A stretch of DNA of 48,433 nucleotides from assembly GCA_964058805.1 (NCBI GenBank), contig CAXKVV010001349.1, positions 1 to 48,433 of the forward strand, read 5' to 3'. The DNA is from Schoenoplectus triqueter (taxonomy: Eukaryota; Streptophyta; Magnoliopsida; Poales; Cyperaceae). The notes beneath the pieces are model-generated. The model was not told the DNA's origin, made no database searches, and saw only the letters and a list, made by a program, of their open reading frames with translations. Below, in pieces: positions 33,067 through 42,566 of this stretch. Numbering within the stretch: the first letter of the stretch is position 1; each line of letters starts with the position of its first letter. Position numbers and translations under genes: made by a program.

Positions 33067-35400
33067 TAGTTTCCTTTTGAGCGCCCACCACATGATATTT
33101 CTCGAAATTTTATCATACGCTTTCTCTAAATCAATAAATATCAAATGTAGGTCCTTCTTCTGTTTTCGATGTCTCTCCATAAGTTGTTTTATAAAGAAAA
33201 TCGCCTCCATAGTGAACCTCCCAGGCATAAAACCAAACTGTTTTTAGAGACAATTGTCAGTTTTCTTAAACGGTGCTCGATCACTCTCTCCCAAAGCTTC
33301 ATGGTATGACTCATGAGTTTAATTCCTCTATAATTAGTACAACTTTGAATATCTCCTTTATTTTTGAAGATTGATACTAATATACTTCTTCTCCACTCAT
33401 CAGGCATCTTATTGGACCGAAAAATGGTATTAAATAGTTTAGTGAGCCACACTATTGCTATATCTCCAAGACATCTTCATACCTCAATCGGGATGTCATC
33501 CGGTCCTAACGCATTATCTGTTTTCATCTTTTTTAAAGCTTTTTTCACATCAAACTCTTGAATTCTCCGAGCAAATCTCCTATTGGTGTCAATTGAGTCG
33601 TCCAACTCGATCGCGGTTTTCTCACTCTCGTCGTTGAATAGCTTGTCGAAGTATGCTCTCCATCTGTTCTTAATCTCCTAATCTTTCACCAAAAGTCTAT
33701 TAGCCTCATCCTTAATACATTTAACCTAGTGGAAGTCTCTTGTCTTCCTTTCTCGAAATTTAGCCATCTTGTAGACATTATTTTCGCCCTCTTTCATATC
33801 TAATTTCCGATACAACTCCATGTATGCCTAACCCCTTGCTTCGCTCACAGCTTTCTTTGCGTTTCTTCTAGCTTTTTTATACTTCTATATGTTTTCATCA
33901 TTCTTATTGTGATGTAAACGTTTATAACATTATTTCTTCTCATTGATAGCCTTTTGTACTCATCATTCCACCACCAAGTGTCTTTAGGTTAACGTTTATT
34001 TCCTCTAGTTACTCCGAATGTGAGTCGTCATCTCATTTCATATATTATCCGCATCCTCACTTTTGTTCCACGATCCTTCTGCAATAATTCTATTCTTAAA
34101 CACCTGAGAAACGTCCCCTTTGAGCTTCTACCACCTCATTCTCATTATTTTCATGCCTCTATCTCGCCGAACGCATACCTGAAAATAAAAATCAGCCACC
34201 AAAAGTTTGTGTTGTGTGACAACACACTCGCCAGGTATAACCTTATAATTCATGCAGTTTGGTCTCTCCTCCCTTCTAGTCAGGACAAAATCTATCTGGC
34301 TCGAGTGTTGGCCACTGCTGAAAGTAATTAAATGTGATTTTTTCTTTATAAAGAAGGTGTTCGCTACCATGAGGTCATAAACTATAGCGAAGTTCAAGAT
34401 GTCTTCTCCCTCTTGATTCTGTTCGTCATATCCAAAACCCCCATATACCCTCTCAAACCCCTCTCTACCTGTGCCAACATGACAATTAAGATCACCTCCA
34501 ATGAAGAGTTTTTCACTGTTAGGCACTCCTCTAACCATGTCTTCTAAGTCTTCTCAGAATCGTCTCTTAACACCAACACTCAAACCTACTTGTGGGGCAT
34601 ACACACTGATGACGTTCAAGACCAAATCTCCAAAAATCAATTTGATCATGATGATCTTGTCCCATTGTCTCCTAACTGCGATAACTCCATTCTTGAGGCT
34701 CTTATCAATTAAGATTCATACACCATTTCTACTTCGTTCTTTTTCCGTGAACCACAATTTAAAGCCTGTATTCTCCACCTCCTTAGCTTTCTGACCCGTC
34801 CATTTAGTCTCCTGAACACATAAGATATTAACGCGTCTCCTAATCGCAGCATCAACTAACTCTCTTAGCTTACCTGTTAAGGACCCTACATTCCAACTAC
34901 CTAAACAAATCCTACTTTTCCCGACTAGGTTCCTTGTCACTCGCACTCGTCGAGTCAAGTGCGAAGACCCTTGTTCATTTGACACTACATCTGGGCGCCA
35001 ATGCAGTGCGTCACTAAGGTGATGACGATTCGGTTCTCGCTCACTTATCGCCATATTCGGGTTTCAATATGGTGCGCCACTAAGGCGGTGACGACCCGAC
35101 CCTTGTTCTCTTATCATCATATCCGGGTTCCAATATGGCACATCGCTAAGAGGGTGACGCCCCAACGAAAATTGACTGGGTTTCATTTCCATAAAGATTA
35201 ACTGTTTTAGTGCAGGGCTCGCCACACCCACCGCAACCCTCCTCATTTATTATGATTTGAAACAGACTGTACAGAAACTAGTCCACACAGACGGAGTTTA
35301 CAATAAACCATTTACCCCCTCGCCCGGTCGGCGTCCGGACGAAACGTGGTCATGTCTGAGGCACAACTCATCACCGCTCATTCCGAAATCCTTCCCCCCT
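33067..35400 (-). mobile_element. LINE retrotransposon, 5' part with endonuclease and start of RT, decayed
   Basis: Read on the minus strand from about 35400. A GC-rich leader comes first, then a 22-residue repeat region, then apurinic-type endonuclease pieces: 'GSWNVGSLTGKLRELVD', 'ILCVQETKW' (34950-34740), 'GGDLNCHVG' and 'SQIDFVL' (34538-34230). Reverse transcriptase follows: 'WRRSILVSIFKNKGD', 'NYRGIKLMSHTMKLWERVIE' (33430-33270) and the motif A region 'FIDLEKAYDK' near 33130. Frames change several times and stops are frequent, so it is dead. The YADD motif, the rest of RT, the RNase H or zinc-binding tail and poly(A) are missing, because the copy ends abruptly at the LTR edge. Ordinary LINE loss is from the 5' side, so this 3' loss is a later break. 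Confidence 0.85.
34969..35166 (-). repeat. three 66-bp tandem repeats in the LINE reading frame
   Basis: Units 35101-35166, 35035-35100 and 34969-35034 each span 66 bases, 22 codons in one frame: 'GRHPLSDVPYWNPDMMIREQ', 'GRHRLSGAPY*NPNMAISER' and 'NRHHLSDALHWRPDVVSNEQ'. The second unit has TGA where the others have TGG (Trp). The frame runs on into the endonuclease. Confidence 0.75.
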
Positions 35401-35624
35401 AAATACATATATGTGCAATCAAAATACATAATATTAATTTTGACTTCCCATTGGCCGTATCGATCCCAGAAATTTTCTGTATATACCTTCCACTACTAGA
35501 AAATCAAGTATAACCGAGGATACACAGAAATAATTTCGAGGGTCAGAAGGCACCCACGGGTTATTAAAAGTGGCCTAGGAGCGAGAGACTAAGGCGAGCC
35601 CACGAATTTACTTATGCTCGAAAG

Positions 35625-36090
35625 TAGAGGGTGGCAAAAAATTTTGTGACTCGGTTGTGATTTATTCGGAATTGATTTGTTATTAGTTCGCTTATTAATG
35701 AATTGAGTCGTTAATAAATCAGTTCATTAAGTTTATTAAGTTAATGAGCTAAGTTTTAATTTTGGCCTCATTAAACTATTAATATTTATTATTTATATGT
35801 TTTTATTATAAATTTTTAGTATTATAAATAGTTTATAATATGATATGTACCTAAATTATTATATCAAATTATATCAAATTATGTATTACATCATAAATAT
35901 TTTGATAATTTTTATATAAATTTTAATATAAAATATTATAAAAATATTATTAATTATTAAATTAGCCTTAATAAGCCAGCTCGGTTAGCTCGTTAATTTA
36001 ACGAGCCGATCTTAAGTCAAACTTTTTGGCTCAGAAATAATTAACGAGCTAGTTAAGTTCAGCTTGTTAATCCACGTGAGATTCATTGCT
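35625..36090. mobile_element. decayed TAGAGGGTGGCAA-type hAT-like element
   Basis: Starts TAGAGGGTGGCAAAAA and has an A/T centre between stretches of TTCGCTTATTAATG and TTAACGAGCCGATC, TTAACGAGCTAG. The arrangement is that of the other hAT-like MITEs here, but no right terminus or target duplication was found. Confidence 0.4.
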
Positions 36091-36639
36091 GGACATGACA
36101 GCGAAATTGTATAATATTTTATTATCTCATGTTTTAGATTAGATACAACCCTTTTTTTGCACTAGCATTTTAAATAGTCTTTTTAGTTATTTGATATTTT
36201 TAATTCATATAATCAAAAAATATTCTTTCAATAATAATAAATTAAATAATATATTTATTTAAAATATAATTGAGATTGAAGTTTATATATAACATATTCT
36301 TTAGTTACTTGATATTTTTATTTAAAATGTAAATGATATTGAGTTTTGATGCATCTGTTAATTAAAATTTTAAAAAAAATTTGATGATATTTCTTAAAAC
36401 TCAATTTGATAATAATAATCTAATTTCATAAGAGCATATGGAATCAATCTAAAATTCAATATCATTACAATAAAATTCTCAACACTACAATTATATTTAT
36501 AAGTACATATTATTCATAACAACATTAATTAACAAACTTATTATGAAATTTATAAAATCAATTTCTGTTCAGCTTGCCAAAATTTTAAGCTTTAGATTTT
36601 TCCTCCATCAATCCATTGTGCCAAAATTGAGCGGTTAAT
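36091..36639. other. A+T-rich spacer
   Basis: No gene recognised. The phrase TTTAGTTA(T/C)TTGATATTTTTA occurs twice (about 36181 and 36301), a local duplication of about 120 bases. Confidence 0.35.
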
Positions 36640-36910
36640 TACCTTATATTTTTGGCAAAGTCCCCGTCTCTAACCCCCAAAATCCTAGCCTTTCACTTGC
36701 CCTTGGAGTTCCTCCCGATTCTCTCTTCTTGCTGATTTCCCCTGTCAAGAGGGAGGCATCGTCTCTGCGGATCCACCTCTCCTTCTCCCCCATGCGATCC
36801 TCGGCAGGGATCACCCTCCTCTCCACTCAATCGCCCCTTCCCGGCCACCTCTGAAAAACCCGACTAGGTATTCTCCCTTCCCTCTTCCCCCATTCTCCCT
36901 CCTCTCCGGC
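36640..36910 (+). other. GC- and pyrimidine-rich block, possible first exon of the broken DEP1 gene
   Basis: The block is C/T-rich, unlike its neighbours, and contains a donor-like CTAG|GTATTC at about 36866. It reads like a plant 5' UTR or first exon and lies 200-400 bases before DEP1-like exons on the same strand. No DEP1 N-terminal sequence was recognised, so the link is inference. Confidence 0.3.
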
Positions 36911-37071
36911 CTAACACTAAAGGAGAAGTGTACATCTTTGCCATTTTACATGCTTTCCTATCATGCCGCTACCAGCAACCCAGTAGTCACTTATTTTTGA
37001 GTAGTTGTATTAATTATTATCTAAATATAAGTTATATTTGTTGCATGTTTAATATAATTATACTTCTGTAG

Positions 37072-37861
37072 GCTTACAAAATGCAATCGTGTATTGTCAC
37101 CATAATGAATCCTTATGCAAAGGAGTTCAAGGTAAATTTATTAATTGAGCACTACATTAAGTGCTATCTTTTTTGCTTTGTTTTTTTATACCTGTTGTAT
37201 TTTCATAACCTCATATTTAGTTTTTGCAGTTTTTATTAATAATAATAATTATTAAATTAATATTATTAAAAATAAGAGTGAGAATCGTAAAATTTCAAAT
37301 ACACGAATGGCAGTGCGCCACTGCCAGTGACGCATTTCATTATTTTTATAAAACGCACCACTGGCAGTGGTGCGTTTTATTATTTTTATGAAACACGCCA
37401 CTTGCTTCTTATATATACAAAACGCGCAACGCCTCTCCATCTCACTTGCGCGGGGTTTGGACGAAATGCGCTACTGGCAGTGCCGCGTTTCATTATTTTT
37501 ATGAAACACACTACTGGCAGTGGCGCGTTTCATCCGTGCCACTGGCAGTGGCGCGCTGCCATTCGGATATTTGAAATTTTACGGTTTTCACTCTTATTTT
37601 TAATAATATTAATTTAATAATAATTATTAATAATAAAACTGTAGTTTTTGCTTGAATGCCATCTCGTATTGTGTTTAACTTACCATATTTAACTCCATTC
37701 TGAAAGCTCTTTCACCTTTATTTTTCCAATTGACCTTTTAGATGACACACATGGAGATGATTAAAGGAATTAAGGGGCATGGCTATCACGCTGAACTGGT
37801 AGTTCCTTTAATTGAGAATCAACCACAGGAGTCAGAGCTCACTGATTCTTTTGCTGAAGCA
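37072..37861 (+). pseudogene. DEP1: two exons of DEP1 (methylthioribulose-1-phosphate dehydratase/enolase-phosphatase)
   Basis: Exon 37072-37131 (acceptor TTCTGTAG, donor GTAAAT) encodes 'AYKMQSCIVTIMNPYAKEFK'. Exon 37742-37861 (acceptor CCTTTTAG, donor GTATGT) continues in frame with '[20 protein letters not shown]' and '[16 protein letters not shown]'. This is the aldolase-like dehydratase domain of the plant bifunctional methionine-salvage enzyme. Family members read AYKM..HSHGIESCLVTM, so about a dozen residues with the metal-binding HxH are missing between AYKM and QSC. No upstream or downstream exons (next expected AYPKATAVLVRNHG) were found within several kilobases. I read it as a fragment of a relocated or decayed gene; the clean splice sites suggest that it was moved as DNA. 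A Mutator-like foldback lies in the intron. Confidence 0.75.
37227..37641. mobile_element. Mutator-like foldback MITE with GC-rich palindromes, 415 bp
   Basis: Perfect 9-bp target duplication TAGTTTTTG at 37218-37226 and 37642-37650. The ends CAGTTTTTATTAATAAT and ATTATTAATAATAAAACTG open long inverted repeats of about 87 bases, running in to GAATGGCAG and CTGCCATTC. The interior carries five ACTGSCAGTG cores (near 37318, 37361, 37472, 37512 and 37540). One, at 37348-37380, sits in a palindrome with perfect 16-bp arms around a single base. The GC-rich centre contrasts with the A/T arms. Open frames through it are by-products of the palindromes. Confidence 0.85.
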
Positions 37862-39119
37862 GTATGTCTTTAAATCTATAACAATTATTGCCATTCTGCA
37901 AAGCATTTCTGTGGTTTATTTGCTTTATTCATTATGATATTATCCTTAGACAAGTCTGATGTCACACTGTTGTATCCTCTGTGTGGTACTTTTGTTGTTA
38001 TTCTGTGGATGCTGAATGATAAGCTAGAGGTACCCCTCAACATTTGTGAGTAAAATACAGAAATTGTTTGTTAGTATAATTGATTTACATTTTTTTTGTA
38101 GAGTATTACAGTACCATTTGTAAACATTTCTATAGGTGGTACCTTTTCCCCTCTAACTATTCAATTCAAACTATGAGACTTGAGCTCAAGAATTGAAAAA
38201 TCACTACAAATCTTATTTTGTTCAAAGTAGTGATAGCATACACTCAAAAATATTTTACAATTATTATTGCCATTTGGGTCACATTTATATTTTTAATGCA
38301 AAGTTAGGAAGGGAAGTAACAAATCAATTGTTTCTTGGGTTCCTAAGTCAAAAGAGTAAGGGTTTGTTTTGAAAATTCCTCAAAATTTTAAATAGCCACA
38401 TATTTAGGTGGAGTTTTAATTGATTTATGCTCATTATTTTTGTTTGAATTTCTAAATTAAATTTATTTAATAGGCATAGTTATTTTTAGGAGTTAATGTA
38501 GGCACTAATATACTGTTAGCATATCACATAATTACTTTGACTTAAGAGCGATATCCAAATTTCTTGTCAAAATGCCTAAACAACACAAATATCTCCTATC
38601 CGTTGCAACGGTTACAACAACCATTGCTTTTGAATTTCTTTGAGATTAATGGTTGGCACAAGGTACATCTTGACCTCTTCAAACTTTTCTCCCGAGCTCT
38701 ATCAGGTACTTGCTATTTATGCAATTTTCTTGTTTGATTTGCTGCAATTATTGATTGAGATTGTAAATATGAGAAAAGTTTTTGTTTTGGTCGTATTCTT
38801 GGAGATACTTCCATACTTTAAGTAGTAGGCGAAAGACCTACTATTTTGATTTATTAATGAAAAATAAGAAGAGTTACAGACAAATAGACAGAGAGAGATA
38901 AACTATTTACATACTCATTGAAAAAAAGAAATGGAGATATTGGGGGGGGGGGGGGGGCGGGGAAATTTTTACAAAGGAAGTATTAATCTAGTGCTCACAA
39001 TTTAAATCTGTTCCTAGTCCCTATATCCAATACCCCTATCATACACTACGGCGTGGTATGGCACTTTCTTCTTTGTTTTCTTCCCGCTGCCCACTGTTCG
39101 ACGTATAGTTCTGCCTTCA
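37862..39119. other. spacer
   Basis: No gene recognised, although intron-like A/T sequence after the DEP1 exon is expected here. A run of 16 G, one C and four G lies at 38942-38962. Confidence 0.35.
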
Positions 39120-39885
39120 TTTTAAGAGCATGTAGGTTTTTCCTTTCACCTTGGAAGATGTGTCTGTTGCATTCTTTCCATAACGCCTAGGCGACTGCCG
39201 CCCATCTGACTTGATCTTCTCGTTGACACGCCCTGCCCCCATGAAGCCCTCACGGAGTCCGCATTTGTATATCTTGGATTTGGTATGCCCGATGTGTTCG
39301 AGACATGCAAATCTGGTGCCGTCTTGCAGGAGAGTAATAGGTGATCTGCTGTTTCACCGAATGTTGAGTCGCACATGATACAAGAGGATATGGTTGGCCA
39401 TCCTTTGCGTTGTAAATTGTCCGTAGTGTTGAGTCTGTTGTGTAATGTGATCCAGGAAGAATTTGATATGCAGTGGCAAGTGTAGAGTCCATACTTTGTG
39501 ATGTACTGGTGTAGGAATGCCCAGGTCATTTAGGAACTTATATGCCGATTTGACTGTGAATTGGTGGGTTGAGGTTAAGTTCCATGTGAATCGTCCGTCG
39601 CTATCCACACTCATTGTCGCGTTCCAAATCGGCATAAGCTTGAGAAGATCCTGAATGAAGAAGTATGATGTCCCTTGGGGTATTGAATGTTGGTTTAATG
39701 GTAGGATAGTGCAAATTGAGGCTAGTGTGGTTGCCAAGAGTGAGTTTGTGTCCGAATTTGCTACCCAGAGCCATTTGAGTAATAAGGCTTGTTTTTGGAG
39801 TTGGAGGTCCATAATACCAAGGCCCAAACACTTTGGTAGAGTGACTTTTTTCCATGGGAGCAGGCAGTTACCTCCCATACTTACT
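39120..39885 (-). mobile_element. LINE 3' fragment (C-terminal zinc-binding part), decayed
   Basis: Minus-strand reading from 39885: 'CLLPWKKVTLPKCLGLGIMD', 'ALLLKWLWVANSD', 'DGRFTWNLTSTHQFTVKSAY', 'KVWTLHLPLHIKFFLDHI', then after a frameshift 'LNTTDNLQRKGWPTISSCIM' and 'ETADHLLLSCKTAPDL'. This is the zinc-binding reverse-transcriptase tail (zf-RVT) of plant L1 elements, with the C..C..H..C pattern visible. It has frameshifts and no intact ORF. It is a different element from the LINE at 33067. Confidence 0.82.
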
Positions 39886-40162
39886 TTGTTGTTTCTTGAT
39901 ACATGCACAGCTCAGCTATATGTGCCTCCATGGATGCTATAAGCCATGAAACAACTTCTTACATTTCTCATTCTTCTTAGGCTTTAATTTCTTCTGCTGT
40001 CGGTACAAGGGATAATGTGGGCTTCTTGGCTGCTCCAGTCACAAGCCGGAGGTTCCCTTGACCTTTCAAAGAGATTTTAACTGCCCAGACCCATGACATA
40101 TAGTTGAGCTCATTGAGCATAATGTTTGTAAGCTTTGTAGATGTTTCTGATTGTGGTGCCAT
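39886..40162 (-). mobile_element. Copia-type gag N-terminus, decayed and fused to a LINE tail
   Basis: The minus-strand start at 40162 gives 'MAPQSETSTKLTNIMLNELN', 'YMSWVWAVKISLKGQGNLRL', 'VTGAAKKPTLSLVPTAEEIK'. It then reads on, over stops and shifts, into NEKC..HGL, SIHGGTYS-like and CMYQETTK-like text expected of Copia gag. At about 39885 it passes directly into LINE sequence on the same strand. Confidence 0.7.
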
Positions 40163-40643
40163 TGCTGATTTTTGGTTTTTTACTGATAGAACAGATAATG
40201 GCTTTCCTGATTTGGGTTTTGTGCTGATTTTTTGTATTTATTCTCGGATTTTTGAATTGGTAAGACATACTATTTTTGTGCTGGTTTTTCTGATGTGCAG
40301 AATTTACTGGTAAGAATAGGTGCTACCTTGGGATGATATGGACAATTTTCAGTATGTGGGGAATTTAATCGTAAGAACATATGCTACCTTTGTTGTTGTT
40401 GGTATGGACAGTTTACTGAAAAGAAATATATTGGTATGGGGTTATGGGAATTTTTATGATGTGATTTATGAGGCAAGTGCGTATCTCTTTACTTTGTGTG
40501 AGTTGTTGTTCTGTGCTTGCTCAGTTAAGAGTATGTTATGGATATTACTGGTACTGATAAAGATATCCTCACTTTGTGAGTCGTTGCTCTGTGTCGATAC
40601 TAGTATTGGTATGCTATGAGTAGATGGTGAGATGCTTAGAGTT
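40163..40643 (-). other. probable Copia leader
   Basis: Lies between the gag start and the primer-binding-like site. The sequence contains a loose repeat (TTTACTGGTAAGAATAGGTGCTACC-type text at about 40303 and 40366). No gene. Confidence 0.4.
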
Positions 40644-40936
40644 GCTTTGATATCATGTTGAGATTTATAACAATTGTGTAGCAGAAAGAATTATGAATTT
40701 GAAAGGTGGTTTATTTCTCTCTGTGTTACATATGATATATATGTTTTTCTTTGCAACGGTACACTTCCGTACATCTATTATGACGTTACAGACTCACACA
40801 GTAACGATTATTTAATACTGGGTCAGGCCAATTTCTCCACTTATAGCAGATTTGTTTTCTATCAAATGGCTAAACATACAAGTTTTTCCCCCTTTCTAGT
40901 ATAGTTGATATGAACGTGGTTTATCTATCTTTAACA
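40644..40936 (-). mobile_element. Copia-type primer-binding site and short LTR
   Basis: GCTTTGATATCA (40644-40655) is a mutated reverse copy of the Met-tRNA primer-binding site, and TGTTGAGATTTATAAC follows at once, as an LTR edge should. The outer LTR end may be ..TTTAACA at 40936, giving 281 bp; that edge is a guess. It fits the gag to the left on the minus strand. Confidence 0.45.
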
Positions 40937-40990
40937 ATAGAACACATCTATGATCTATCCACTGCTTTATTTTGGAAATATGCCTATAAT

Positions 40991-41228
40991 TAGAGGTGAC
41001 AGAATTCGACCCGACCCGACAAACCCGTCCGACCCGTCCGGACTTGAACCCGATTCGACCCGATTTTTTAGAAATTTTTAAGAAAGTCCAACTAATCCGA
41101 TCCAACCCGAACCCGACCTAACCCAATCCGATCAGAGATCAAATGATCTTCAATCCAATCAAAATCTATCAACGATCTGAAAAAACATAACATATAAATT
41201 GACCCGACCCGCCCGATTACCACCTCTA
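40991..41228. mobile_element. hAT-like MITE, TAGAGGTG family, 238 bp
   Basis: Perfect 8-bp target duplication CCTATAAT at 40983-40990 and 41229-41236. Ends TAGAGGTGACAGAATTCG and CGATTACCACCTCTA are inverted repeats; GACCCGACCCG motifs are abundant. The middle matches the reverse of the 4547 element. Confidence 0.88.
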
Positions 41229-41236
41229 CCTATAAT

Positions 41237-41951
41237 GGATTGGAGCCCCGAACTGTTTTGAGTTGAGACCGCATGCAGTGGTACCAGTACCACCTGGTGT
41301 CCTGGTCCACCACCGACAAATTGAAATGATTTTTTACCAAATTATCTTTTGTTGTTATAGTTTGCATATTTTGTCTGGTTGTATTTATGATTTCATGTTA
41401 GATATTTGGTTGTTAGATATGTTTTAGGAGGGCTGGTATTTCGTGGATATGAGGTTGTTATTGTTTTCTTTTTTATTTTGTACGAACTTTGAGTTTTCAA
41501 AATAAATGAAAACCGACAAAGTTTTAGACTTGCCTTTATGAAATAAAAAAAATATATCTCGCCTCGGTTGCTTTCCCATATATGGTCCCACATGGAATCA
41601 TGGATGCTGCATTGCTGACTCGACTAAATTGGAACCTTATATATATATATGCCAAACTAAAGAAAGAAAGAAAAATAAATATTTAAAAGCATTTAATTCC
41701 AAAAACTCTGCTCCTCAAAGCTGTCTATACTTTATAATTAAATATCAATTATTTCTAAAAAATAAACCGAGTTGTCAAAAATGTAATCTAATTATGGTTT
41801 TGTTCAACGGTACTGAGAATCTGGGATCAACATTACCTTGCTGAACAGAAAGAAGGCCGTTTACCCTTCTGAAATTATGATTTAAAAAAAAAAATCCAAA
41901 TTCGAAATGAGTCTTGACAATCAGTCTTGGACGAGATCCCTAATCCCTATG
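41237..41951. other. spacer
   Basis: No gene recognised. Confidence 0.35.
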
Positions 41952-41959
41952 ATCACTGT

Positions 41960-42396
41960 CAGAGCCGTATGCAGAATTTTAATTAGGTGATCAATAATTC
42001 GGGTTATAATAATTAATCGAGTTCAAACTCATTAACTAATTAGATACTAAATAAAAAACCAACAATTTAACATATATTTTTACCTAATAAAAAATTATCA
42101 AAATAATATATTTTTATATATTAAAAATAATAAAAAATAAAACTCAAAATAATAAATAGTTATACCGATGAAGAAAATTTTCCTTTACGGACTTCATATT
42201 TTAGAGCTTTTACATAATTTTTTTATTGTTTATAGTACTAAATATTTTTTTTCTCAATAAAAATTAATGAGACAATCCAGATGGGTCAATAATTGATTAC
42301 AGTAGAGATTAAATTCGCAAAATCTTAACTTAAAAATACTATTTTTGAAAATTTAGATGAGTCAGTTGACCCTGAACCAACATAGATTCGCCTCTG
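41960..42396. mobile_element. hAT-like MITE, CAGAG family, 437 bp
   Basis: Left end CAGAGCCGTATGCAGAATTT; the right end GATTCGCCTCTG is its partner. Flanks ATCACTGT (41952-41959) and ATGATTGT (42397-42404) match at 6 of 8. It is the inverted relative of the 21758 element: its left 27 bases nearly match the reverse of that element's right end. Confidence 0.75.
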
Positions 42397-42566
42397 ATGA
42401 TTGTGCACTGGCTTTTTGTAATGCGGAATCATATATGCTGTTTCAATTTACAAGTTTACCTTGAGTTATGGACATTATAGAGTGAATAATTATAACAAAA
42501 GTTTGGATATACTAAAAAGACCAAGTAGCCTAGTGTAAAGTATTTGGGTGCGGATGGGATGAATGT

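Noticed and set aside
37327..37617. Open frames on both strands with repeated Thr-Gly-Ser-Gly-Ala-Phe text
   Set aside because: They arise because the palindromic modules of the foldback read similarly on both strands; there is no start context or family.
38640..38825. Open frame with text SSNFSPELYQ after the DEP1 fragment
   Set aside because: Considered as a further DEP1 exon, but it matches no part of DEP1 that I know.
39655..39942. 95-codon plus-strand open frame
   Set aside because: Antisense shadow of the minus-strand LINE fragment.
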